Assembly (NCBI GenBank): GCA_902785825.1
Contig: CACZZZ010000009.1
Location: 1-64,000, forward strand
From: an uncultured Bacteroidia bacterium
GTDB taxonomy: Bacteria; Bacteroidota; Bacteroidia; Bacteroidales; UBA932
Direction: 5' to 3'
Length of the DNA stretch: 64,000 nt
Made by a program: the position numbers and the translations under genes. Each line of letters opens with the position of its first letter. The first letter of the stretch is position 1. Positions 1 through 8,040 of the stretch are shown one piece after another. The notes below the pieces were generated by a model, which was given only the letters and a program-made list of their open reading frames with translations, had not been told where the DNA came from and ran no database searches.

Positions 1-289
1 CCCGATAGTAAACCTGATTTCCCAATCCCATCATCGTGCCAACTGCCTCAATGTTGGGGCTGGACAACCTGATTCTTTCAATCATCGGCCGGCAGAAATT
101 GGAAGAGAACAGTCCGTCATCCATCCAGTTGTTCTCCATCCGGAACACCTGCCCGTGGCCCTCAAAATTGGCATCATAGGTGGCATCCCACCGCACCTGT
201 ACCATCAGGATCATCGCCGCGGCAAAGGCCACGCTCATCCCGAGGATATTGATTAGCGTTGAAACGCCTGTTTTTCTGAAAATCTTCAT
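1..289 (-). CDS. FtsX/MacB-type ABC permease, N-terminal part (cut by window edge)
   Basis: Only the first 96 codons are present. The ATG is at 289 and the frame stays open to base 1. The protein begins MKIFRKTGVSTLINILGMSV, followed by one hydrophobic segment (about residues 8-30) and the WDATYDANF stretch. This matches the first membrane helix and the start of the periplasmic MacB_PCD domain of the neighbouring permeases, most closely the one at 15784-18096. It starts 6 bases after the stop of the upstream permease, so the two are probably co-transcribed from the promoter near 2730. The family couples to a LolD/MacB-type ATPase and uses ATP to drive envelope mechanics or export. The substrate is unknown. 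Confidence 0.85.
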   Translation of the reverse strand, partial: MKIFRKTGVSTLINILGMSVAFAAAMILMVQVRWDATYDANFEGHGQVFRMENNWMDDGLFSSNFCRPMIERIRLSSPNIEAVGTMMGLGNQVYYR

Positions 290-295
290 ATTCTA

Positions 296-2653
296 CTATT
301 CATTCTTCAATGATTCCACCGGGTTGGCGCTGGCGATGCGGAGGCAGTTGAGGACGACTACGCCCAACACGATCAACAACACCAGTACGGCCCCGCAGAT
401 AAAATACAGCGGATTCAGCGGAACCTTCTCGGCAAACTGTTCCAGCCACCTGCGGGCCACGAAGAAGGCTCCGACGCAGGCGATGACAGCCATCACGGCG
501 GAGAGTTTCATAATGTCCATAGCGAATATGCCCAGAATGTCTTGAGTCGTGGCGCCATTGATCTTGCGGACAGCCATCTCCTTACTGCGGCGCAGCGATT
601 CGTCCTTGATGAAGCCAATGAGACCCAGCAGCGCGATCAGCAGCGAGAACACTGACCCGAGAGCCATAGTATCGCGCATCTTCTTGCTGTCGTCGTATAA
701 CGCCCGCATCTGCTCCTCGTAAGAGAATATATTGATTTCACGGCCTTCCAGGGCTGATTCAAGGGCTTCCTTTGCCATCCCGAGCGAAGTCGAGGAATCT
801 CTTAATTTGAACAGCACATGCGGCATCCAGGAAGACATGCTCCCTATCTCACCATAGAATAAGGCACTGGGACGCTGGTCCACGCCAGTCAGGTTGCCGA
901 TAATATAACTCTTATATACACCTGAAATAGTGAAATAACGCCGCTGAGAATCACGTGAACGGTCGTGACCGGTGATGAATACCTGCTTGCCGACCGCGCC
1001 ATCGCTCCAGTCCGCAAACTCGGCCATCTTCTTCACAAACTTCTCATCCACAACAATTTCCGAGGAATCACGTGGAGCACGGCCTTCCAGGAAATCAATG
1101 CCCATCAAGTCGTAGAAACCGTCGGAGCATTCGTACTGGTCGGCGATATTGAACAGTTCGCGGTCATCGTCAGGAAGATAGACATTGTCGCCATTGGAGC
1201 CCTGGAAAGGAAGGTTATAGGCAGTCGCGACACCGCTCACTTCCGGCAGGCTCTCCAGAGTGCGGACGGCACGGGTGATGGCCTGCCTGTCGCCATCGAA
1301 AATGCTGATATAGTATAAGTTATCGTAATCGTATCCAGTGTCGGCATGAGAAATCTTTTGGTACTGACGCCCGATGATAAGCATCATCACCACCAGGAAC
1401 ACGTTGATAAGCACCTGTACGCCCAGCAGGCCGAGCTTCCAGTTGCGGGAGTTTTCCGTATAGTTCTTCAGTGCCGCATAGACCGGAATCCGCTGGTATA
1501 GCTCCGCCGGGACGACGATAGAGATGATGAGGACGAATACAAGTACCGCAGTTATGGCAAGGATGCTCTGCGGCACCAGCAGCGTTGTAAACGGTACTCC
1601 CAACAAGTTTTCCACGATGCTTCGGCCGGCGAAAATGATGATGGCGGCAAGGGCCAGCGATAGGAAGATATGAAGAGATGCTTCCTTCGTCAGCATTCCG
1701 TAAATATGCTTGCCCTCAGCTCCATAGCACTTGCGGACACCCACTTCCTTGGAGCGCTTGACCATTGAAGAAATCACAATCAGGATATAGTTGAGCAAGC
1801 TGATCAATATGAGCAGTGCCGCCACAATCGAAAGCAGAACCACCTGCGACTTCACCTCGGGATCGGAAGTGTGCATCTTGCTGAAGGGCTTCAGGAAATA
1901 TCTCAGGCTGGTACCCTGGGCCTCTATCTGCTCCAGAGGCTGGTGCGCCTCCTGCATCTTCCGGATAGCATCGGTCAGCGTGGCTGGATCAACGCCGGGC
2001 ATCAGTTTCACATAACCCTTGTACCGGTCGTTGCCCAACCAGTTATCAGTGCTCTGCTTGCCGTAGGTGTCCATTGAGAGGAGGATGTCGTAGTCCAATG
2101 TGCCATTCTTCGGAAAGTCCTCAAACACGCCTTCGATGGTCAGTTTCAGGTCAGGCATGTCCTCGTTGTAAATTTGCTTGCCGATAACGGTGGAAATGTC
2201 ATCCTGAGCGGAGCGAAGGATCTTTTCCGCGAAGCTCCGGCTCACCATCACGCTGCCCCACTTGCCCAGCGCCTTCACCGGATCACCGGCCAGGATCGGC
2301 CTGTCGAAGACCTGGAAGAAACAGGTATCGGCACAGACGAGCGTGCCTTTCAACTTGTTTCCATCTTCGTCCATATAGGTGTCACCGTTAAAAACGAAAG
2401 TGGTGCGGGTACCGGCCTCGACTCCCGGAACCTCTTCCATAAAGCCCACCGCCACGGCGCCGCTCACCTGGCCAAAATCCTTTTCGTCCCCTAGCCTGGA
2501 TATCCAGGTATTGATGGTATATACCCGGTCGATGTCCTTGTAAAAGCTGTCGTAACTCAGCTCAAAGAATACCTTGGCAATGAGCACAATCCCCACTGCC
2601 AGCCCCATGCCCAGGGACAGTATTTTGATCAAAATGTCGCTTTGTCTTCTCAT
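296..2653 (-). CDS. FtsX/MacB-type ABC transporter permease, 785 aa
   Basis: Inner-membrane permease with the doubled plan of the large Bacteroidota FtsX permeases: helix 1 (about residues 8-30), a periplasmic MacB_PCD-like domain, a three-helix FtsX block (about 265-390), a second periplasmic domain and a final FtsX block ending in NPVESLKNE. The frame is open to 2716 but only with a GTG start. The first in-frame ATG is at 2653 (MRRQSDILIKILSL), and the sigma-54-like element at 2726-2741 would place the transcript start near 2715, so 2653 is chosen. Its N-terminus differs from both other permease types here, so I treat it as a third subtype. Residues 147-152 (RSAQDD) come from a dispersed repeat at 2198-2223. 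It heads a separate leftward unit and has no ATPase of its own in view. Confidence 0.88.
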   Translation of the reverse strand: MRRQSDILIKILSLGMGLAVGIVLIAKVFFELSYDSFYKDIDRVYTINTWISRLGDEKDFGQVSGAVAVGFMEEVPGVEAGTRTTFVFNGDTYMDEDGNKLKGTLVCADTCFFQVFDRPILAGDPVKALGKWGSVMVSRSFAEKILRSAQDDISTVIGKQIYNEDMPDLKLTIEGVFEDFPKNGTLDYDILLSMDTYGKQSTDNWLGNDRYKGYVKLMPGVDPATLTDAIRKMQEAHQPLEQIEAQGTSLRYFLKPFSKMHTSDPEVKSQVVLLSIVAALLILISLLNYILIVISSMVKRSKEVGVRKCYGAEGKHIYGMLTKEASLHIFLSLALAAIIIFAGRSIVENLLGVPFTTLLVPQSILAITAVLVFVLIISIVVPAELYQRIPVYAALKNYTENSRNWKLGLLGVQVLINVFLVVMMLIIGRQYQKISHADTGYDYDNLYYISIFDGDRQAITRAVRTLESLPEVSGVATAYNLPFQGSNGDNVYLPDDDRELFNIADQYECSDGFYDLMGIDFLEGRAPRDSSEIVVDEKFVKKMAEFADWSDGAVGKQVFITGHDRSRDSQRRYFTISGVYKSYIIGNLTGVDQRPSALFYGEIGSMSSWMPHVLFKLRDSSTSLGMAKEALESALEGREINIFSYEEQMRALYDDSKKMRDTMALGSVFSLLIALLGLIGFIKDESLRRSKEMAVRKINGATTQDILGIFAMDIMKLSAVMAVIACVGAFFVARRWLEQFAEKVPLNPLYFICGAVLVLLIVLGVVVLNCLRIASANPVESLKNE
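2198..2223. repeat. Dispersed repeat with core CTGAGCGGAGCGAAGGAT
   Basis: A 26-base copy of a short repeat that recurs at 19973-19999 and 45756-45781, with a partial copy at 49574-49590. Here it lies in frame inside the permease gene and encodes LRSAQDD. Similar sequences (translated as RSAQDD or ILSGAKDL) are familiar as genome-wide repeats in several bacterial groups. The neighbouring permeases have no equivalent insertion. Confidence 0.6.
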
Positions 2654-2725
2654 TTCCTTTACACAATCATATTTCCCCTTATCCGCAACATCCGCTGTGC
2701 CATAATACTTAAACACCTAATTCAC

Positions 2726-2741
2726 AACAACTTCCGCACAA
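2726..2741 (-). promoter_or_regulatory. Candidate sigma-54 (-24/-12) promoter for the 2653 permease
   Basis: The minus strand reads TTGTGCGGAAGTTGTT, an imperfect match to TGGCACG-N4-TTGCW with correct spacing. It shares ten of sixteen positions with the stronger element at 20760-20775. It lies just downstream of the TGTAAAG inverted repeats, as expected for a promoter driven by an NtrC-type activator. The -24 GG is only half conserved, so this is a candidate. Confidence 0.4.
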
Positions 2742-2748
2742 TCCAAAA

Positions 2749-2796
2749 GTGTAAAGGAACTGTAAAGCTTTACACTTTTTGTAAAGTTCTTTACAG
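2749..2796. promoter_or_regulatory. Putative activator binding sites (TGTAAAG inverted repeats)
   Basis: Contains a perfect palindrome TGTAAAGCTTTACA (2761-2774), a perfect inverted repeat TGTAAAG-TT-CTTTACA (2780-2795), and an extra half-site GTGTAAAG just before them. The same motif occurs twice upstream of the TolC operon (20831-20869). No similar cluster was found elsewhere in the window. The likely ligand is the NtrC-type regulator at 21532-22911. Confidence 0.6.
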
Positions 2797-2848
2797 TTTC
2801 GATTAAAGATTTTCAAGTGGTTCCGCATTGTTGTAATGGAATAATCGT

Positions 2849-2856
2849 TATCTTTA
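2849..2856 (+). promoter_or_regulatory. Possible -7 box of the ORF6N gene
   Basis: TATCTTTA, one base off the Bacteroidota TAnnTTTG -7 consensus, lies 29 bases before the ATG at 2885. A TTG-rich stretch at 2828-2833 is in roughly the right place for the -33 element. Confidence 0.3.
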
Positions 2857-2884
2857 TGGAGTATTGTATCTAAATGTTTAAACT

Positions 2885-3432
2885 ATGTCAAACGAAATGA
2901 TTCTTATTCAAGACCTGATCCACGAAATCCGTGGAAAGAAGGTGATGCTGGACTTCGATCTGGCAAGGTTCTTCGATCTGGCAAGGTTATACCAAGTGGA
3001 GACAAAGGCCTTAAAGCAGGCCGTTCGAAGAAATCTGGACCGATTCCCTGATGACTTCATGTTCACATTGTCCCAAGAGGAGTATAACGCATTGAAACTC
3101 AATATAAGGTCACAATTTGTGACCTTAAACGAATCCTCAATAGGTAAGTATCCAAAATATCCTCCTTTTGCTTTTACAGAACAAGGGGTAGCCATGCTGT
3201 CTTCTGTTTTACGCAGCGAAACAGCCATACAGGCCAACATCGCAATTATGCGAGCCTTCGTCCAAGTACGGGAATATCTTCTGACCGCATCATCGGTTTC
3301 TTCTGAATTAAAGGAATTGCGAGCCAAAGTGGACCTGTTGGCGAGTCGGGAAGACGAAGACAGAGGGAATATCGACACATTGTCCTGGAAGAGCGGAAGA
3401 AAGAGCCAAGGCCCCGTATTGGTTTCAAATAA
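2885..3432 (+). pseudogene. ORF6N-domain protein gene with a C-terminal frameshift
   Basis: The first ~165 codons encode an ORF6N (KilA-N related) DNA-binding domain, seen in phage and mobile-element proteins: IRGKKVMLDFDLA, QAVRRNLDRFPDDFMF and FAFTEQGVAMLSSVL are typical. Two lesions are visible. An 18-base tandem duplication (2953-2988) adds six residues inside the conserved LDFDLA-LYQVETKALK stretch. Near 3383 the frame is shifted: the ATG frame runs on to 3559 with an unrelated tail, whereas the +2 frame from 3385 encodes LEERKKEPRPRIGFK and stops at 3430-3432, which is the usual family ending. The 3559 version would overlap the convergent permease by over 120 bases; the repaired version ends 6 bases before it. 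A sequencing error is possible for the shift, less so for the duplication. Confidence 0.7.
2953..2988. repeat. Perfect 18-bp tandem duplication in the ORF6N gene
   Basis: CTTCGATCTGGCAAGGTT occurs twice head to tail (2953-2970, 2971-2988). It keeps the frame and inserts six residues (DLARFF) into the most conserved part of the ORF6N domain. Confidence 0.9.
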
Positions 3433-3438
3433 AACATA

Positions 3439-5724
3439 TTATTCCTTCTTCAGTTCCGTGGCGGGGTTGGTGCGGGCGGCGCGGAGGGTCTGCCAGAGGA
3501 CGGAGAGCAGGGAGATAACCAGCGTGATAAGAACAGCGACCACAAAGATCCACCAGTAGCCCTCCAGCCTGTAAATGAAATCCTTAAGATATTCCTGGAC
3601 GGCATAGACAGCGATCGGTATGCCGATGAGACAAGCTATGCCGACAAGGATCATATATTCCCGAATACTTCGCCAAGCTTCCGTGTCCACAGTGCCGCCG
3701 AAGACCTTCCGCACCGCTATGTCCCTTGACTTCACACCCGCATAATAAGTGCTCATGGCCAGCAGGCCCAAAAGGGATATGATGATGGAAAGCAACATGA
3801 AGATTTCCATCAGGCGCATGTTGTTGAAGGCTGGTTTCCAGGCTTCGGCGATGGTTTCGTCAATCCAGGAAGGGTAATTCAAATACACCTCACGGTCCTT
3901 GGCGTACGCCTCATAGGTCTCCATGATTTTTGAATATGCCTCCTTCCTATCACCCGTGGTCTCTATCAGATAACTTCCTATCCAAATGTCTTCAGGCCGG
4001 ACAACACAGACAATGGCATGTTCCTCTTCTCCCATATTGGCATTGTTCGTCGGGAAAGCCTTGAATACGCCAGCGAGATTCTCGCACCCGCTCGCGCGCT
4101 GGCTCAGCACACTGATGTCATGATAGTCCTCGTCAAAACCGGTAGCGGCAAAGCTCTCGTCAGAGAACCACACACTGTTGAATATAGGGGCGTTATAATC
4201 CTTAAGTATTTTGAAATCAAACATCTGGAACGCCGTACTGTCCATCCGGTAAAGGCGGTACATTATGTCTTGTCCGTCCCTTGTCTTGCTGTATTGCCCA
4301 CCGGTGCCAATACCCGGCACTCCAGAGCACCGGCCAACACGCTTGACAAAAGGAAGGCGCTCCAGGGCATCTTTCAGTGGAGCCTGGTCTTCCCGGGTGA
4401 TAAAAGAAAGGCTGAACTTGTCTTTCACATCGATATTCATCGGGCGGGTCTTCGTCTTGCGCATCTGGGCCTCCATCGTAATGGCGAGGGCGATCAGGAT
4501 GACAGCCAGCGCATTCTGCAGAACGATGAATACCTTGCTGAAAACCATCTTGCTCTTTCGCCGGTAGTCTCCCTTCATCACTTCCAGTGAATTGTATCTT
4601 CCGGCCATGACCGCCGGGATAATACCGCATATTATTCCTACTACAAGGACGATCCCAACATAGGCACAGATGTAACCCGGCTTCCAGGCCACCTGAATGG
4701 GGACGTCAGGATTGCTAAGCAGCCGGTTCATCAAAGGGCAGAAAGCCTCGGCAATCAGCAGGCCGGCACCGAAACAGGCCGCCGTGAATACGATGGATTC
4801 CGTGATATATTTGCCGACAACCTGGCCTTTAGATGCTCCAGACAACTGCCTCACGGCCATTTCCTTGGCTCTTTTCCCGGTAAGCGCCACGGTGAGGTTG
4901 ACATAATTGAAAATGGCGGAAAGAAGCAGTAGGAGTCCTACCAAAAGAAGGGTCCTGATTGTCTTGAGGTCACCATGTAGGAACAGGTTACCTGTCTCTT
5001 TGAAAAACAGCTCGTCATAACGGGTCAGTTCCAGATGGTCGAAAAATGATTGCCCGTAAATATCTGGATAAACCTTCTTGCAGACCTCCTCCAATTTATC
5101 ATAAAGCGCCTGTCTGTCCGCACCGGGACGAGTTTTGATAAAGCAGATGGTACTGCCGAAATTGTCAAAGGGTTGCCATGCGCCTTTGTAGTTTTCGACG
5201 GGCAGGAAAGCCTCTACGACCTTCATGACCGTTCCCCGGGAATCTTCAAAAATGGCTCCGACAGTATATTCCTTGTCACTCAGTTCCAATCTGTCTCCAA
5301 GAGTCAGATTCAACCTTCTGGCAAACGATTCCGAGACAATGATATTGGACAGGGAAGACAACGCGTCGGCGCTCCCTTCCACGAAACGGTAATTTGGCAA
5401 CAAATCGAAAAACTGGCGGTCAACGGCCGCACCCCACAGGACCTCGTTCTTCCCATAAGTGGGAGCCACCTCACAAAACCTGGAAACAGTCTCTATTTCA
5501 GGAATTTCCGTAATGACATCAGGGAATGCGTACGTAAGCCCCGGACAGCCAGGCATCCCTGGGAGGTAAATATTCTCCCTGTTGGGGTTTTCCCGTGTGA
5601 CGGCGAATTGTTGCCACACGTATGACCCGATGATTATAACGAACGCGAGGCTCACAGCCAGTCCTACGAACTCGATGGCCGTGTACAACTTATTGCGGGA
5701 TAAGAATTTCAGGTAACTATTCAT
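3439..5724 (-). CDS. FtsX/MacB-type ABC transporter permease, 761 aa
   Basis: Last gene of the long leftward operon. The N-terminus MNSYLKFLSRNKLYTAIE and the ending ARTNPATELKKE mark it as the common subtype of this array, shared with 5728, 10443 and 12755. Layout: helix 1 (about 15-37), first periplasmic MacB_PCD-like domain, FtsX helices (about 258-380), second periplasmic domain (about 420-610), final FtsX helices. The KRAKEMAVRQLSG and SRDIAVRKVFGGT stretches are the conserved cytoplasmic loops expected to contact the ATPase. It starts 3 bases after the upstream permease stop. No clear terminator hairpin follows. It presumably uses the LolD-like ATPase encoded at 15124. Confidence 0.88.
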   Translation of the reverse strand: MNSYLKFLSRNKLYTAIEFVGLAVSLAFVIIIGSYVWQQFAVTRENPNRENIYLPGMPGCPGLTYAFPDVITEIPEIETVSRFCEVAPTYGKNEVLWGAAVDRQFFDLLPNYRFVEGSADALSSLSNIIVSESFARRLNLTLGDRLELSDKEYTVGAIFEDSRGTVMKVVEAFLPVENYKGAWQPFDNFGSTICFIKTRPGADRQALYDKLEEVCKKVYPDIYGQSFFDHLELTRYDELFFKETGNLFLHGDLKTIRTLLLVGLLLLLSAIFNYVNLTVALTGKRAKEMAVRQLSGASKGQVVGKYITESIVFTAACFGAGLLIAEAFCPLMNRLLSNPDVPIQVAWKPGYICAYVGIVLVVGIICGIIPAVMAGRYNSLEVMKGDYRRKSKMVFSKVFIVLQNALAVILIALAITMEAQMRKTKTRPMNIDVKDKFSLSFITREDQAPLKDALERLPFVKRVGRCSGVPGIGTGGQYSKTRDGQDIMYRLYRMDSTAFQMFDFKILKDYNAPIFNSVWFSDESFAATGFDEDYHDISVLSQRASGCENLAGVFKAFPTNNANMGEEEHAIVCVVRPEDIWIGSYLIETTGDRKEAYSKIMETYEAYAKDREVYLNYPSWIDETIAEAWKPAFNNMRLMEIFMLLSIIISLLGLLAMSTYYAGVKSRDIAVRKVFGGTVDTEAWRSIREYMILVGIACLIGIPIAVYAVQEYLKDFIYRLEGYWWIFVVAVLITLVISLLSVLWQTLRAARTNPATELKKE

Positions 5725-5727
5725 ATT

Positions 5728-8037
5728 CTACTCTTTTTTGAGTTCCGTGGCGGGGTTGGTGCGGGCGGCCTTGAGGGTCTGCCAGAGGACGGAGAGCAAG
5801 GCTACGGCAGCGGCAAGGATAACGGCAACAGCGAAGACCCAGCCATAGCCGGAAATCCTGTAGGAATATTGCTCCAGAAGCTTGCCCGAGAGCCATACCG
5901 CAAGGGGCACCGCCACGACGGCCGCGATGGCCATCAAGGTAAGATATTCAAGGACAGTCTTTTTGACCTCTCCCTCAACAGTACTTCCGAAGACCTTGCG
6001 GACTGCGATGTCACGAGAGTTCTCGCCGGCATAGTAACCGCTCATGGCGACGAGACCAAGGGCAGAGAGCAATAAGCTCAGAAGCATGAACAGTCTGACA
6101 AGCGACAGCCTGTCCTTCACCTCCGCCAGCGTCTCCGAAATTATCTCGGGAATATACCCGAACATGTAGGGCTTGTCCTCGATCCCGTTCCGCTCGACGC
6201 AAAGATCCCTGTATAAACCATAAAGACTCTTCCGGGCTTCCTTCTTATCCCCCATCGTCTCGATCAGCAGGCCATATTGCTCCTCGGAACGACCTATTCT
6301 CACATAACTACCGGTTCCGGAGTCGTACCTCAGCACATCGTTCGGGGCGAAATCCCCGATGATTCCTCCGATAGAGCGGCCCATGATGTGATGCTGCACG
6401 AGATTCTCCGTGTTCCTGTCCACCCCGAAACGGGTCATCTCCTTCTCCGAGATCCACACCGTACTCACAGCAGGCTCCTCAAACTTCTCCTTGATGTCAA
6501 ACCCGAACATGTCAAATGCCGTGGCGTCGCAATTGAGAACCGCCAAGGTCAGTAGTTTGCCTTCACTGTCCTCGGTGACCATTTCCTCGACCAACCCGGG
6601 GAAATAGGTGCTGTGTCCGATTCTGCTGACGCAGGGCAGGGAGGCCGCCTTTTCCTTGAAAGCCGCCGCAAGTCCCGGATCAGTCAACTGGACATAGAAA
6701 TCATTCTCCACATCGGCGCCAAGCGGACGGTTAACCATGTGTGAGACTTGAAGACTCATTATGATTGCCAGCGCCAGGAGTATTACCGAGAACACATGCT
6801 GCAGGACAATGAAAACCTTGCTGAACACATGCTTATTCTTTGCCCGGAACTCTCCTTTAACAACGGAAATCGCTGGAAATCTGGCGCTTATCCAAGCTGG
6901 AAGGCTTCCCTGAATGAACGAGACGAGAATTATGAATATGGCATATACCGCCAGCCATCCCGGCGAGTACCTGACCCGGACCGGCACGCTGGCACCGATA
7001 ATCCTGTTGAACCACGGCGAAAGCGCCTCTGCGAGAAGGACAGCGAGCAGGAAGCAGATGGTCGTGAACAGGACCGATTCAAGGATCCTGTTGCCGAACA
7101 GGCTCTCTTTTGAAGCTCCCAGCACCCTTCTGGTCGCCATCTCCCTGGCCCGTTTACCGGTCATGGACACGCAAAGATTGATGTAATTGAATATCGCGGA
7201 GACAAGCAGGATGATTGTAATCAGCAGGATAATCCTCGTGTAGAAACGGCTTCCGCTTTTAAGGCTCTGGTTGTTGGCCGGTGAGTACCAGACCTCATCG
7301 TACCTGACTAATCCGCTGTCTTCCAAGAAGTTCCTGGCTCCAAAAGCGTCGAAGGCCTTTGCTGCCAGGGAATCCGCCTTAACCTCGAGCTCCGCCCTGT
7401 CGGTCCCTTTCCTGACTTTCACAAACGGAATCACATCCAGCATGTGCGGCCTGTTTTTCCTGTTGGTAAGGTTCTCGATACTGACTATCACGTCCGGCTC
7501 TCCGAATATCGGATTGGGAGTGTCTTTGATGATAGCGCCAATGGTGTATTTCCCGTCGATAACCTTGCCGATGGCCTCCGACTCGCCTCCGAGCAAGTTG
7601 GCGAAAGACCTGGAAATTATGGCGTTAGAGGCATCGTTCAGGGTTGTCGCGTTCCCCGCCTCGAACTCAGCCGGGAATATATCGAAAAAGTCTCCACCGA
7701 CCATGCACTCCTCGACATGGTATTTAGTTCCGTCAATGTCGATGGTGCTCTCTTCTTCTGTCATCGCTTTCCAGAACATGGCCGCCTTCTCCACTTCAGG
7801 AATATCCTCCTTCGCCTGAAGGGCGGTTCCCCAGGAGAACCCGATGCCGGAACTGCCTCGCATCGACCGGTAGAAGGTATATACATCCTTATAGTCCGGG
7901 ACGTTCCTGGTCATCTGCCTTTGCTGCCACACGAAGTGCCCTGTCAGCAACACAAACGCCAGGCTCACCACAAGACCCACCGCCTCAATGGCCGTGTACA
8001 ACTTGTTCCGGGATAGGAATTTCAGGTAACTTTTCAT
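5728..8037 (-). CDS. FtsX/MacB-type ABC transporter permease, 769 aa
   Basis: Tandem paralogue of the flanking permeases. It begins MKSYLKFLSRNKLYTAIE, has helix 1 at about 15-37, two periplasmic MacB_PCD-like domains, two FtsX membrane blocks (starting near residues 265 and 650), conserved cytoplasmic loops GKRAREMATRRVLGAS and SRDIAVRKVFGS, and ends ARTNPATELKKE. The periplasmic domains differ strongly from those of its neighbours while the ends and loops are conserved. This suggests shared mechanics and ATPase but different periplasmic partners or substrates. It sits 3 bases after the upstream gene and 3 bases before the next, a tight operon. Confidence 0.88.
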   Translation of the reverse strand: MKSYLKFLSRNKLYTAIEAVGLVVSLAFVLLTGHFVWQQRQMTRNVPDYKDVYTFYRSMRGSSGIGFSWGTALQAKEDIPEVEKAAMFWKAMTEEESTIDIDGTKYHVEECMVGGDFFDIFPAEFEAGNATTLNDASNAIISRSFANLLGGESEAIGKVIDGKYTIGAIIKDTPNPIFGEPDVIVSIENLTNRKNRPHMLDVIPFVKVRKGTDRAELEVKADSLAAKAFDAFGARNFLEDSGLVRYDEVWYSPANNQSLKSGSRFYTRIILLITIILLVSAIFNYINLCVSMTGKRAREMATRRVLGASKESLFGNRILESVLFTTICFLLAVLLAEALSPWFNRIIGASVPVRVRYSPGWLAVYAIFIILVSFIQGSLPAWISARFPAISVVKGEFRAKNKHVFSKVFIVLQHVFSVILLALAIIMSLQVSHMVNRPLGADVENDFYVQLTDPGLAAAFKEKAASLPCVSRIGHSTYFPGLVEEMVTEDSEGKLLTLAVLNCDATAFDMFGFDIKEKFEEPAVSTVWISEKEMTRFGVDRNTENLVQHHIMGRSIGGIIGDFAPNDVLRYDSGTGSYVRIGRSEEQYGLLIETMGDKKEARKSLYGLYRDLCVERNGIEDKPYMFGYIPEIISETLAEVKDRLSLVRLFMLLSLLLSALGLVAMSGYYAGENSRDIAVRKVFGSTVEGEVKKTVLEYLTLMAIAAVVAVPLAVWLSGKLLEQYSYRISGYGWVFAVAVILAAAVALLSVLWQTLKAARTNPATELKKE

Positions 8038-8040
8038 ATT

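Noticed and set aside
2654-2716. Upstream extension of the permease to 2716
   Set aside because: It needs a GTG start and would begin at or before the predicted sigma-54 transcript start. The ATG at 2653 leads straight into helix 1.
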